Of a DNA stretch of 64,000 nt, positions 36,892 through 47,113 are shown one piece after another. The notes beneath the pieces are model-generated. The model saw nothing but the letters and a program-made list of their open reading frames with translations, made no database searches and was not told the origin of the DNA. The stretch spans positions 197,461 through 261,460 of the forward strand of contig JADJYS010000006.1 in the NCBI GenBank assembly GCA_016719645.1, written 5' to 3'. The number at the start of each line of letters is the position of its first letter. Within the stretch, counting starts at the first letter, position 1. This stretch comes from a bacterium (GTDB taxonomy: Bacteria; Krumholzibacteriota; Krumholzibacteriia; LZORAL124-64-63). Made by a program: the position numbers and the translations under genes.

Positions 36892-37027
36892 CGCCAAAGT
36901 CGTGGCCCTTCGCCATCCCGCCATTCTGTGCTGTGGCGGAAGCGGCGGATGGGAAGTGCGTGATGTCAATGCCGACGGATCCTACACATATATCAATCTG
37001 TGCGACGGGGGAGGTGCTTGCACCTAG
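36827..37027 (+). CDS. Small exported cysteine-containing peptide
   Basis: The 66-residue product has a basic start and signal peptide (MKKLVVLPLFLILFPMFAADADA), leaving a mature peptide of about 43 residues. That carries CC, a Gly-rich GGSGG and a C-terminal LCDGGGACT, so two disulfides are possible. A strong AGGAGGA site lies eight bases upstream. It precedes a propeller gene by 47 bases. In Bacteroidota, small Cys-rich exported peptides (NVEALA family) sit beside 6-bladed propeller genes; this pair looks analogous, but the NVEALA motif is absent. Confidence 0.65.
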   Translation: MKKLVVLPLFLILFPMFAADADAKVVALRHPAILCCGGSGGWEVRDVNADGSYTYINLCDGGGACT

Positions 37028-37074
37028 TAGATTCGCGAGATATGCCACACTGATCCACCAAGTGGAGGAACGAA

Positions 37075-37968
37075 ATGCACCATTCCCCGAGGCTCCTTTC
37101 TATTCCCGTACTTCGAAACTTCATGGCAATGATCGTGGTGATGGCGGCTTATACCAGTACGGCTTCAGGCTCAACGCTTATAGCCAAGCTGGTGATCGGA
37201 TTGGACGAGGTGCCTGTTCTGGACGATCCCTGCGATTTCGCATGGGGTGAAGATGGGAAATGCTACGTTCTTAATTGTGGGTCGAACGATGTATCCGTAT
37301 TCGACGATCACTGGAAACTCCAGAAATATTTTGGCAGGCAGGGAGCGGGGCCCGGCGAACTTGACAGTCCGCTGGGCCTCTGTGTCGATGCGCATGAAAT
37401 ACGCATCTACGAGATGAGTCACTTCGACATCTATTCGTTGGCCGGCACGTTTCAGGAAAGCGTCCATGATCTGCCGGCCGGCTCATCCCCGTTCAGCATC
37501 GGCGGCAAGATCGCTCTCATCAGTCGATATGAGAGCCGAACAACGGTCCACTGGAATCATGGCCGCGACGATGCCGCGACGTTTCAACTGCCTTCAGGCA
37601 TGAACAGGAATTGGCAACTGGTCGCGCCGCCTCCGGGACGCGACGATCTGTCGGCCGTCGCCTTCGACCTGAACGACGGATTCGCCTACGAGATCACCCT
37701 CAGCCACGAGGTCGGCCGGCCGATCGATATGGGTCTGGGGCGCGGTCAGGTATGGAGCGGCGGCGGCAAGAATGTCCTGAGCGGAGTCTGTCAGGACGAT
37801 GATTGCGGTTATTGGATCCTCCACTATCCCCGCCGCGGCCACCCAGGACAGCTGCATCTCTACTCCCATGCGTTCGAGAGTGTCGGGAAATGGGAGCTAG
37901 GGGATATGTGGGTGGGACAAGTCGGGATCTCACCAAAGGACGAGCTCTGCCTCCTCGATTCCTTGTAG
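37075..37968 (+). CDS. 6-bladed beta-propeller protein truncated by an IS21 element
   Basis: The 297 residues begin with an N-terminal hydrophobic stretch (FMAMIVVMAAYTSTASG). Blades of the 6-bladed/NHL type follow: CDFAWGEDGKCYVLNCGSNDVSVFDDH, YFGRQGAGPGELDSPLGLCVD. The start has GGAGGAA upstream. The last codons TCC TTG TAG lie at the left end of the IS (TGTAGAACGACACC begins at 37964), so the stop codon is supplied by the insertion and the C-terminal blades are missing (relatives have about 370-400 residues). The missing part does not appear on the other side of the IS. Confidence 0.78.
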   Translation: MHHSPRLLSIPVLRNFMAMIVVMAAYTSTASGSTLIAKLVIGLDEVPVLDDPCDFAWGEDGKCYVLNCGSNDVSVFDDHWKLQKYFGRQGAGPGELDSPLGLCVDAHEIRIYEMSHFDIYSLAGTFQESVHDLPAGSSPFSIGGKIALISRYESRTTVHWNHGRDDAATFQLPSGMNRNWQLVAPPPGRDDLSAVAFDLNDGFAYEITLSHEVGRPIDMGLGRGQVWSGGGKNVLSGVCQDDDCGYWILHYPRRGHPGQLHLYSHAFESVGKWELGDMWVGQVGISPKDELCLLDSL

Positions 37969-38017
37969 AACGACACCCCATCCTGTAGCTAAAGCGACGG
38001 CCAGTCTTACGCACCTT
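37964..38017 (+). repeat. IS21 left terminal repeat
   Basis: Contains CGACACCCCATCC and TCTTACGCACCTT. Its reverse complement resembles the right terminal repeat at 40201-40255 in the same order and spacing. Confidence 0.75.
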
Positions 38018-38076
38018 TTCTCCTGACACCAGGGCCGCAGGCCGGTCAGACTCCTCCGCAACGAGAGGGGCCCGGC

Positions 38077-39333
38077 ATGCGATTGGATCAGGAGGCACGC
38101 ATGACTCTGAAGCACTTGGCGGGCCGCGAGTTACCTAAGCGCGAGATCGCCCGGCTCCTGGGCGTCTCCGAAGGCGCCATCCGCTATCACCTACGCCGCC
38201 AGTCCGCAGGCGACACCGACGGCCGAGCCCGGCAGCCGTTCCTGGCCGAGGAACGCGCCGAGGCCATCGCCCACTATCTGTCCGACCAGGACGATGCACC
38301 GGTCAACCTAGCTGATTTGCATGACTGGCTGGTGAGCGAGCACGGCTACCAGGGCAGCCTGCGCTCGGTCCAGCGCTACTTCCGTTCCCGGCTCCCCCGA
38401 CCGAAGCTGCGGGCCCGCCGCCGCGTCGAGACCCCGCCGGGCGCCCAGTCCCAGGTCGACTGGAGCGAGTGGCCGCGGGTGCTGATCGGCGGCCGCGCAC
38501 ACTACGGCTATCTGTTCAACATGCGCCTGAGCCACTGCCGGTTCTCGGCCCGTGTCTGGTCGCTGCGCAAGGACCAGTTGGCCTGGCACCACGTCCACAA
38601 CGAGGCGTTCCGCCGGGTCGAGGGCGTCACGGCGACGATGCGGGTGGACAACGAGAAGACCGCCGTCAGCCGCGGCGCCGGCGCCTGGGGGACGATCAAC
38701 GAGAGCTACCGTCGCTACGCCCTCGCGGTGCGCTTCCACATCGACGCCTGCCCGCCCCGCTGCCCGGCGTACAAGGGCAAGGTCGAACGGGGCAACCGGG
38801 ACGACCGGCGCTGGCAGGAGGTGACGCGGCGCCACTGGGACAGCCTCGAGCAGCTGCAGGCGTGGACCGACGCGCAGGGGCTCAAGGAGGCCGAGCGGCG
38901 GACCTGCCCGGTCACCGGGACCTCGGTGATCGAGGCGTGGGAGCAGGAGAAGCCGTACTTGCAGGCGGTCCCCCTGCTGCCCGAGCCGTTCGACATCGCG
39001 GTGACCCGGCCGGTGAGCATCGACTGCCTGGTCGCCTTCGAGGGGCGGCAGTATGCGGTGCCGCTGGCGTGGGCCGGACGGCGGGTCGAGGTGCGCGGCT
39101 GCGCCCGCACGGTGCAGGTGTACGCCGACGGCCGGATCATCATCGAGTACCCCCGCCACAGTCGTGAACGGCTGGTGATCGATCCGCGGTGCTACGAGGG
39201 CGAGTCTACGGAGCGGGTCCTCGCCCCGCCGCCACTGGGCAAGCTCGGGCGGCGGATGCAGGAGATCATGGCCATCGCACCTCAGCACCGGCCCGTCGAC
39301 CTGTACGCGGCCCTGGCGGAGGTGGCGCGATGA
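38077..39333 (+). CDS. istA: IS21-family transposase IstA
   Basis: The 418-residue protein has an N-terminal helix-turn-helix (LPKREIARLLGVSEGAIRYHL). The DDE core has Asp in AQSQVDWSEWP, Asp in ATMRVDNEKT and Glu in YKGKVERGNRDD, and a C-terminal domain rich in Arg. It catalyses strand cutting and transfer at the IS ends, with IstB as ATPase helper. The stop overlaps the next start (ATGA). It appears intact. Confidence 0.93.
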   Translation: MRLDQEARMTLKHLAGRELPKREIARLLGVSEGAIRYHLRRQSAGDTDGRARQPFLAEERAEAIAHYLSDQDDAPVNLADLHDWLVSEHGYQGSLRSVQRYFRSRLPRPKLRARRRVETPPGAQSQVDWSEWPRVLIGGRAHYGYLFNMRLSHCRFSARVWSLRKDQLAWHHVHNEAFRRVEGVTATMRVDNEKTAVSRGAGAWGTINESYRRYALAVRFHIDACPPRCPAYKGKVERGNRDDRRWQEVTRRHWDSLEQLQAWTDAQGLKEAERRTCPVTGTSVIEAWEQEKPYLQAVPLLPEPFDIAVTRPVSIDCLVAFEGRQYAVPLAWAGRRVEVRGCARTVQVYADGRIIIEYPRHSRERLVIDPRCYEGESTERVLAPPPLGKLGRRMQEIMAIAPQHRPVDLYAALAEVAR

Positions 39334-40126
39334 GCACCAAGACCGCCGCCGCCGTCGCGGCACCCAAGGTCGATCTCGACGCCACCCGCGACCGGCTCGT
39401 CCGAGTCGGCCTGCAGCACGCCGCCGAGCAGCTCTCGACGGTATGATCACCACCGCCGTCAAGGACGACTGCTCACCGCACCGCTTCCTCGACGGCCTGC
39501 TCGACGCCGAGCTGAGGTACCGCGAGGAACGCCGCGTGCGCACCTGCCTGCAGCTGAGCGGGCTGCCCACCGGCCAGACCATCGCCGGGTTCGACTTCAG
39601 CTTCCAGCCGAGCGTCGAACGCAGCCGGATCGAGACCCTCGGCACCTGCCAGTGGATCCGCGAGAACCGCACCCTGCTGATCCAGGGGCCGCCAGGGGTC
39701 GGCAAGACCCACCTGGCGGTCGCCCTGGGGATCAAGGCCGTCGAGAACGGCTTCGGGGTGGCGTTCTACCGGCTCGAGGAGCTGCTGGCCGCCCTGCGGC
39801 GCGACGCGGACCTGCCGCCGGGGCGCCTGCGCGGCAAGAAGTACCTGTCGACCTCGTTGCTGATCATCGACGAGGTCGGGTTCGAGCCGATGACCAGGCA
39901 GGAGGCGAGTCTGTTCTTCAGGTTGGTGAGCTTCCGTTACCAGCGCGGCAGCATCATGATCACGACCAACAAGGGGATCCGGGACTGGCCCGAGATCCTG
40001 GCCGGCGACGAGGTGCTGACCACCGCGATCCTGGACCGGCTGCTGCACAACAGCCACGTCCTGGATATCAAGGGGCGCAGCTACCGGCTGCGGGATCTGG
40101 AGCGGCTGGTGGCTCAGCAGGCGTGA
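39330..40126 (+). CDS. istB: IS21-family ATP-binding helper IstB (split at 39443)
   Basis: The C-terminal 227 residues are a typical IstB AAA+ protein: Walker A GPPGVGKTHLAVALG, Walker B STSLLIIDEVGFEPM, and SFRYQRGSIMITTNKGI. The first part, starting at ATG 39330, encodes the usual N-terminal helix (LVRVGLQHAAEQLSTV) but stops at 39446. The second part starts at ATG 39443 inside that stop (ATGA). Either one base is missing near 39440, or the protein is made as two coupled pieces or by frameshifting. Confidence 0.85.
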
Positions 40127-40200
40127 GCGGAACGCTGGCCGTCGCCCAGAGAGGGGGGTAGCCCGGTAACCATATGTCTCGCTGTCAGATCACTGGGGGG

Positions 40201-40255
40201 AAGGTGCGTAAATGTGGATGTCGCCTTAGTGCGTAAGGGTGGGTGTCGCTTGACA
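40201..40255 (-). repeat. IS21 right terminal repeat
   Basis: The 55 bases from AAGGTGCGTAAATGTGG to GGGTGTCGCTTGACA contain GTGCGTAA twice and are the inverse of the left end. A near copy of this end occurs at 52833-52886 in the same orientation. Confidence 0.8.
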
Positions 40256-40256
40256 C

Positions 40257-41216
40257 GCCGGCGCCATCAAGGCCCAGCCCCGCACGATCCTCTCCTCGGA
40301 AGGCCAGATCAGCGACTTCGTCCGCCGCATCCACCAGGATCACCGCGGTGACATGTGGTTCGGCACCAACGGCGATGGGGTCATCCGTTACGACGGCGGG
40401 TCGTTGCAGGGGTTCAACGTGCGCGAGGGCTTCCGGAGGCGAGGCCGTTTCGTGGCATCGTCGAGGGCGCCGACGGCATCGTCTGGTTCGGCACTAACGG
40501 CGGCCTGAGCGGCTGACGGGGGACTCATTCACGAACTTCAGGCTCGTGGATGACCTGGTCAGCCTGGGCGGCAACGACGTCCGGGCGTTGACCATCGACA
40601 GCAAGGGGACCCTCTGGGTGGGGACCCTCGCGGGTACCGGCACCTTCGACGGCCGGACCTTCACACCCTTCGACCTGCCCGAGACAGAGCCCGACTACTC
40701 GCGTGGCGTGACCAGTTCCCGCATCGTCCACAGCATCATCGAGGACAGCCGTGGCCGGATGTGGTTCGCCACCACCGGCGGCGTCTTCGTCTGGGACGGC
40801 ACGAAGCTGGAGAACATCTCGACCGCGGATGGACTGTGCGGGAACGCGGTGAACGACATCGTCGAGGCACGGGACGGGAGCTTCTGGTTCGCGACGCACC
40901 ACAACGGCGTATGCCGCCTGAAGGACGGGGAGTTCACGCACCTTCGGCCCCGCGGACGGCGTGCAGGGCGACGAAGCCTGGGACCTCTTCATCGATGGCG
41001 CCGGCAACATCTGGTTCCCGACCGAACACTTCGGGGTGTACCGGTTCGACGGCGAATCCTTCCGACGGTTCGGCGACGGAGACGGAATGCTCAGCCCGGC
41101 CGTGCAGTGCACCTACGAGGACCGCGAGGGGCGGATTTGGGTCGGAGGATACCGGCCTGTACCGGCACGACGGCAACGGGTTCGTCAACTTGACGGAGAT
41201 ATTGCCCTGGCCGTAG
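40257..41216 (+). pseudogene. Reg_prop (two-component regulator propeller) protein remnant
   Basis: The coding sense is continuous but spread over several frames. Repeats include HRGDMWFGTNGDGVIRYDG, ADGIVWFGTNGGLS, SKGTLWVGTLAGTGTFDG, SRGRMWFATTGGVFVWDG, AGNIWFPTEHFGVYRFDG and REGRIWVGGYTGLYRHDG, the pattern of propellers found in periplasmic sensor domains of hybrid kinases. It ends at 41216. The N-terminus (signal peptide) is missing because the IS21 end replaces it, and at least three to four indels break the rest. It is GC-rich, like the backbone. Confidence 0.78.
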
Positions 41217-41402
41217 TCGGGACCGGAGTCCCTACTGAATCCCCATCTAGGCATGAGGGCAGGTTAAGCAGTGAAATGACAGTTGCGGTAATTTGCATAG
41301 GTGCGGCAACATCGGGCATCTCTCTTTTCCGTCACGCAGAGCAGCCTTACCCGGGGAGCCAACAAGTTATAGTTTAGCAACGAGTTACAGAGATGTTGAC
41401 GG

Positions 41403-41431
41403 AGGCCCCGGTCTTGGGTAGATCGGGGCCT
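41403..41431 (+). terminator. Rho-independent terminator
   Basis: AGGCCCCG and CGGGGCCT form an 8-bp stem with a 13-base loop, followed by TTTGTATTTG. It ends transcription from the left before the AT-rich block. Confidence 0.65.
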
Positions 41432-41981
41432 TTGTATTTGGTTGGGGTTACGGCACTTACGGGACCGAGATTTTGGGCTGCGGGGGTGTCGGAATCGAGA
41501 GGTGCGGAGAGAGGTCGGCTGGGCGCGAAATCGTGTCCCGTAGGCTCTCTGAATCTCTTTCCTGGGCCGATTTCACTTTGATTGACAGCCCATCGGGGTC
41601 CGACGCCACATATGCGAAAAGCCGCATTTGTAAGCTAAATACGGCGGGTACAGGCTGATGCGAGTTGGTGGGCGCTGGGGGTGTTTGGGGCGCTGTTTTG
41701 GACCGGCGAACGGGTTTCTTCACTGCGTGGTGGCGGTCCTCAGTGGCCGATGCTGGAGCCGTCGGCTGGATTGAGTGGGAGGCCATAGGGCATCACACTG
41801 ATTACCTGGACCAACACCTGCCCGATTGAGAATCCTCGTTCGCTCGCCTTGTCATTCTGCAATCGATGCCTCGCCCAGTCTAGTCAACAGAGAGGTCCGT
41901 TGCTGACAACGCTCACTCGTTGTGCCATGCATAGCTGCTGCGTGCAAAGACAATTGTAATTTCACTGGGGGAAGGTGTTTA
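41432..41981. other. Region without a secure gene
   Basis: About 550 bases. Open frames on both strands (for example minus 41786-41457) are Pro/Ser-rich and lack ribosome sites or family features. I see no RNA gene or repeat apart from the GGGGGAAGG ribosome site for the next gene. Confidence 0.4.
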
Positions 41982-44181
41982 ATGCGCATCTTACTGCTAA
42001 TCGTAGTAATAATTGTAACGATAACCCAGATTTCATATGCAGACAATCCATCATCCCTCGCCTGGAGCAGCTATCTAGGCGGCACCTTAGATGATTCTGG
42101 CAGTGCCGTAGTTATCAGTCAAACAGGGATCATCATTGTTGCAGGCTACATTTCGTCAAACTCTCTGCCGGTATCGCCCAGCTCCTTTCAGTGGCAATAT
42201 GGTGGGGGTCGAGATGGCTTTATAGCAGCGTTTGATTCGACAGGGAATGTTTTACTGTTGAGTACATATCTCGTTGGAGCAGATGATCAAGTCGTAAGAC
42301 TTGCAATAACAAACACAAAACAATCTCATAGTCTTAAGTAAGACGCGCTCTTCCAATTTCCTACCACATATGGAGCATATGATACAACGTATAACGGAGA
42401 ATAGATAATGGCTTGTCTATGTTTAATGTAGAAACTGGTAACGCAGTATGGAGTACATTTCTAGGATATTCGGACCCGTATGCTCAGCGTCTCGTTGTCG
42501 ATGAATCTGGTTATATATATATTATGAGTAGTGTCGGAGTTTACATGCGACGCTTTACGTCAACTGGGTTTTATGATCGCCAGTATTATATTAATGTGCC
42601 TCCATATACAAATATTGCCAATATTGGGTTGTGTCATGATGGTGATATTATTTTAATAGGTGACACAAATAGTCCTAGCTTTCCAGTTACAGCCGGAGCA
42701 TACGATACTGTATATAACGGAGGTCCTGTAAATTATAACAATGATGGATTTGTAATGAAATTTGATACAGGCTCTGGTAATATTTTATGGAGTACATTTA
42801 TTGGTGGTGGGAACAATGTGGATGAGCCGTTATCAGTATGCGTTGATTCAAGCGACAATGTTATTATAACAGGTTGGACGGGTTCATCTGATTACCCCAT
42901 TACAGATGGGGCCGTAGATCCATCGATTGGATTTAGGTCAACAATGGTATCAAAGCTATCAGCAGACGGCTCTGAGTTATTATGGAGTACATTTATGGAT
43001 GGCGCAGGCTCAAGTTACGGTGAGCAAGTATTATGTGATTCAAGAGATAATGCGGTTATAGTCGGGTGGACAGCGTCCGAAGATATGCCAATAACAAATA
43101 ACGCATATGATACTACGTATAACGACCAGAATGACGCATATATTGCAAAGATATCCGCGAATGGGCGAGCATTGCACTACTGTACTTACTTAGGAGGATC
43201 GACACTGCAGTGACTTTCCCGGTGTTGATAATGGCTATGATAATTATCTGGCGGCAGATCTGGAGATTGTATTCTCGATGATTAGTGGACCAGATGAACA
43301 TCTTATTCTCGAAGATGTTCAAGACGATCAAGGTGGTTACATTGCTGTTAGCTGGAACCAATTCCCCACCTACCCGCAGACGGTAAGCGACAGTATTGAG
43401 TATTTTGTTATTGAACAATACAATGATGGCTGGGTACCAATAGATTCTGTAAATGCCGATGAATCTCTGTCATACACAACTACAATTGCAACAGATGCAG
43501 TATTATTTGTCGATGAATTAATCGATCCAGTCAGATATCGTGTTGTAGCATATTCTCAGGGTTGAATACCATTACCTTAGCGCCGTTGCTTCCGGATACT
43601 CTATTGACAACCTGCCCCCTCTTCCTCCTCTGCTGACTCTATATGACAATCCCACGTTTCGTTATCTAATTTGGGGAGATGACGAAGTTACGGATTTTAG
43701 TGAGACATGCCTCTACCGGGGTGGTGGGTCGGGCTTTGAGGCCGGGGATCCGTTGCTGTGCGCCTCTAATGAACCAGGATACATGGAAGACCACTTGGCT
43801 CATTTCTACTACCGCGCCCGCTCCTTCGATATCCACGGCAATGCAAGCGGAGTGGAGCAACGAGGTTGTGGGGCAGTACCCGACGGGGGTGCCTGGGGCG
43901 ATGCCGACGGTGCTACGGTTGTATCCCATCCAGCCGAACCCTTCAACCCGCAGACGACGATTAAGTACGACGTGCCGTTAGGCGGTCGGGTGACGCTGAG
44001 GGTCTATGATGTCCGCGGCGCCTGATCCGCACCCTGATTGACGCCGATCTCCCCGTGGCAGCCACCAGGCTACCTGGGACGGCCGAAACGCGTCTGGCCG
44101 GGGGATGTCCTCGGGGAGTTACTTTGCGCGGCTGGAGGCTGGGGTACGGGGGAGACGGTTAGAATGTCGTTAATTAGGTAG
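41982..44181 (+). pseudogene. AT-rich SBBP-type repeat protein with FlgD-like tail, frame-disrupted
   Basis: The start ATG 41982 has GGGGGAAGG upstream and a signal peptide (MRILLLIVVIIVTITQISYA). Repeats of about 60 residues follow, with LAWSSYLGGTLDDSGSAV, VWSTFLGYSDPYAQRLVVDESG, ILWSTFIGGGNNVDEPLSVCVDSSDN and GAYDTVYNGG, as in SBBP/YCF48-like surface propellers. A fibronectin-like segment (WNQFPTYPQTVSDSIEYF) and a FlgD-like tail (EPFNPQTTIKYDVPLGG ... YFARLEAG) end it. Frame changes occur near 42341-42413, 43213, 43565 and 44020. Codon use is strongly AT-biased in the repeats, while the tail is GC-rich, suggesting a transferred body with a native tail or variable selection. Confidence 0.72.
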
Positions 44182-44245
44182 ATGAGCATGTGCGGGCTGA
44201 CGCAAACTGGTGGTTGACCGAAACTCCACAGGTTATGCTGCATAA

Positions 44246-44957
44246 TTGCGATTATGGGAGTATTATACCGTGAATAAGGTAAGTGATGGCAATAATATCC
44301 TTAAATACGTTCTAATATCTCAAGATAGGTCTATAGAAATAGACAAACTAATTATAATGCAGCAAAAACACACTTTGCGTCGTCAAGAAATAGTCAATTC
44401 AGCGATCAAATCAGATGATAGCCCACTAAATCAATGGCGCAAAGCATTCTGGATTTGGATAGTATTATTAATAATCGGAATAATGGGAGGCGGACTATAT
44501 GCTATTGGAGTAATTGTAGCCTATATTATGATGACAGTATCTCAAGTAAATCAGCAAAAACAATATATTAGCCAAGTACTACATGATAATGCATATGAAT
44601 TACATAGACTTGAGCAATTAGAAAAATCCGCTACCGATCAAATAGCAATTATCAATAACAAGTATGACAGAATTGTTCAACGCAATCGATATTTATTGCC
44701 ACCTTTCCACCAGATTGGAATGAACAGAAATTATTAGCTTTAAAGCGAGATAATTTTAAATGCACGTCATGCGGATGTCCGATGGCTATCAAAAGAGAAT
44801 GCGATATTTACGCGTTCATTACATTGTGCCAATATCGCTTGGTGGAACAGAATGTTTAACTAATTTAAAAACTTTGTGCCATATTTGCTCTCGTCGTGTT
44901 GAAGGTAGATATTCTGCAGATCGCAAAAGGAGGACCGTTGTTGCAGAAATAAGTTAA
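44246..44957 (+). pseudogene. Membrane-anchored HNH endonuclease-like protein, frame-disrupted
   Basis: The first part (to 44737) has a charged N-terminus, a membrane hairpin (FWIWIVLLIIGIMGGGLYAIGVIVAY) and a coiled coil. The second part, in other frames, carries KRDNFKCTSCGCPMAIK and then HYIVPISLGGTECLTNLKTLCHIC, a Cys-type HNH motif. At least two frame changes lie near 44700 and 44810. The start is uncertain (TTG 44246 or GTG 44270). GC content is about 33 percent, far below the neighbours, so it is an acquired gene. Confidence 0.6.
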
Positions 44958-44970
44958 AATCAATAGAATT

Positions 44971-45534
44971 GCGGCTGCCGCCAAGCGCAAGCGACTGGCA
45001 ACCAGGCCCAGTTCAAGAAGCTCGAATCCCGCCTCGCCGCCCTCGACAAGGAGTACGCCGCCGTCCAGGCCGCTACGGGACAGCTGGTAGCGGGGTTGCT
45101 CAAGGGTGCAGCAGCGAAGGCCAAGGTTACTGCCCCAAGACTACCCGGACTAGAAGGTTCAGGTGGCGAAGAAAGCCAAAGCCGCAGGCCAAGCCTGGCC
45201 GCAAGCCGAAGGTCCAGGTAGCGGCTAAGCGTGGACGTCCTGCAGCCCCAAGGCCCCCCGACAGACCGTCGAGTCCGTGGTCGTCGCCCTCCTCAAGGCC
45301 AACAAGAAGCCCATGGCCTTCCCCGAGATCATGGCGACGATTCAGAAGCGGAAGCTGATCAAGACGAAAAGCGCCAACTTTGCGAATGTTCTGCGGCGAA
45401 CGATCTCCACCAGCGAGAAGATCAAGAGGGTGGGGAGGGGGGTGTATAGGGTGTGCAGGCGATCCGCTCTCATGGTGACCTCAACGGGAGCAAGACCGTC
45501 TGAGTATTTAGGAGGGACAGCTGGATACGGCTGA
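44971..45534 (+). pseudogene. Lys/Ala/Pro-rich protein with C-terminal winged-helix-like domain, copy A
   Basis: Read across frames it encodes KRKRLA..AQFKKLESRLAALDKEYAAVQAATGQLVAGLLKG (coiled coil), a basic Ala/Lys/Pro linker like histone H1, and a C-terminal domain LLKANKKPMAFPEIMATI..KLIKTKSANFANVLRRT..KIKRVGRGVYR, resembling HARE-HTH or winged-helix DNA-binding domains. There is no start codon in frame, and frame changes near 44990 and 45140 break it. The DNA is very similar to copy B at 47273-47789, so one is a duplicate. Confidence 0.65.
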
Positions 45535-45555
45535 CTTTAGCAAAGAAGGTGCGTA

Positions 45556-45739
45556 ATGGGTGCTGAGATCATCGGTCATGTGACGTCTGGAAAGAGTCGC
45601 AAGGATTATGAGGTTAAGTGGGATGCATCAAGCAAAGATGTCTATGTATCGTATGCGGGTTGGTCCCGCTGCCGAGACAAAAGCGGATTCTGCATCTCAC
45701 GCCATGCGCATTGCCGAGGCATTCCTGCACGACAAGTAG
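45556..45739 (+). pseudogene. Small conserved-type protein, frame-disrupted
   Basis: ATG 45556 with GAAGG upstream starts MGAEIIGHVTSGKSRKDYEVKWDASSKDVYVSYAGW. A frame change near 45665-45680 leads to SADSASHAMRIAEAFLHDK and a stop at 45739, giving about 60 residues in total. It looks like a short hypothetical family of two beta strands plus a helix. Function is unknown. Confidence 0.4.
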
Positions 45740-45829
45740 ACAACAGCGCGCCTTCTCGGCAGTAGTCGCGTCATTTCCAGGGAAGGTCTCTCTCCATCCA
45801 TGCTGGAATACAATGATCGGGGAATACCA

Positions 45830-47113
45830 TGGCCAAGACGCACGGTCCGGACGCACAAGGGGGCAGACGACCGAGAGGTCTTTTCCAGATTATGGGATCT
45901 GGCCAAGAGCAATCCTGAGGCATGTCGCCAAGAAATTCGAACACGCGCAGAAGACTGACGAGCGGATGGCGAAAGCCTCTCGATTCAGCTTCTAGGACTG
46001 TATGGCCTCACGATTCTCTCCGCGTTTGATAAGACGACAATCTGGTCGAACTATTGCCTCGCTTGTCGCAAGGCGAGGACAATGCTAGCTGATTCCTGCG
46101 AGGATGGCTTAACATTTATTCGCGCACACTGGCACGCGTCGGGGCCAGCAATCCAGAATTCTGGGCTACCAAGATCATCGACGAGCAGCTGGGTCGGGTC
46201 GCTGTGCTACTAACAGAACTCAGACCAGGACGCGCCGAGCAGATGCTGAGGGTCGCATTGTGGAGCTCCATCTGAAATCGTAGAAATGTTGGACACTGGA
46301 ATCGAAGATGACTTAGAATGCGTTCACGCTGTTGTGAGCCGGCACGCCAGCCAGACCCCCGAAAGGGGCTGCAGCCCGAATTCAGGTGTCCTTCTACCCC
46401 TTTCCCGCGTAGTTGGCGCTGTAACCAGTGGTGGCTTGTCATCATCCAGAACTGCTGAGCTGCAGCCCTTGATCGAAGAGGTCTTGGGGCATATCGATGG
46501 GGCGCTGTTACTGGAGCCGCAGGGGACATTCTACGCATTGCCCCTTCACTGCGTTCCGCTCCTTTGCTCTCCTGTATAAGGCTCGTTGCTGCAGCAAGCA
46601 AATCGCGATGAAGAGGGTCTCGCGCTAGTGCAAGCGGCCGTACAATTGACTCCAAATTCGTTCATGGCGCGGTCGATATTGGTTGAATCACTCTTGCGCC
46701 TTGGACGCAAGTATGAAGCCAATGAGCAAATCACAGAACTCCGCAAGCATACGACCAACGCTTCGCAGTCGAGAGAATTGAAAATCCTCGAAGGCCAGGC
46801 ATCCCCAAAGGCGAAGTTGAGTCGTCGAGAGGCTGTGGGACTAGTGATCATCGTGGGTCTCGTGATTTGTGCGGGGCTTCTGGCTGTCCACGGCAGGCCC
46901 AGCAGCATTGAGAAGTACATTGGAAATTATAGCCAGGTTTCTGAGACGGGGGACTCTTGCGAAGAGCTTTACATCACCATGGAAGCCGGAGGGCCGGCTG
47001 TTTTCTATCGGTCCTGGTATTCCGGCGAAGGGGCTGAGCCAAGCCTAGAGCGCCTGCGATTTGTCGATAGATGGAACGCTCTTGACGGGAACCACGCCGG
47101 ATGGCTTCGGTGA
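45830..47113 (+). pseudogene. TPR-type membrane protein remnant
   Basis: Protein-like sense moves between frames: REVFSRLWDLAKSNPEACRQE, then LSIQLLGLYGLTILSAFDKT, IIDEQLGRVAVLLTELRPGRAEQML, and from 46586 to 47113 one open piece, QQANRDEEGLALVQAAVQLTPNSFMARSILVESLLRLGRKYEANEQI, which is a TPR pair. It is followed by a membrane helix (AVGLVIIVGLVICAGLLAV) and a C-terminal outside domain. The exact start and frames are uncertain. It lies between the two copies of the Lys-rich gene. Confidence 0.45.

Larger units (their letters stand above)
37964..40255 (+). mobile_element. IS21-family insertion sequence
   Basis: About 2.29 kb. It holds istA and istB in the order of the family and is bounded by long related terminal repeats that begin TGTAGAACGACACC (left) and end GGTGTCGCTTGACA (right). 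Flanking bases show no clear target duplication (CTCCTCGATTCC before, CGCCGGCGCC after). It is GC-rich like the backbone. It interrupts the propeller gene on the left and abuts an unrelated Reg_prop pseudogene on the right. Confidence 0.85.

Noticed and set aside
41457..41786. Minus-strand frame of 109 codons
   Set aside because: Ser/Pro-rich, no ribosome site, no family features.
41962..41976. TCACTGGGGGAAGGTG similar to the bases at the IS21 right end (40190-40206)
   Set aside because: The similarity does not extend beyond about 16 bases and the G/A-rich part is a ribosome site; chance is likely.
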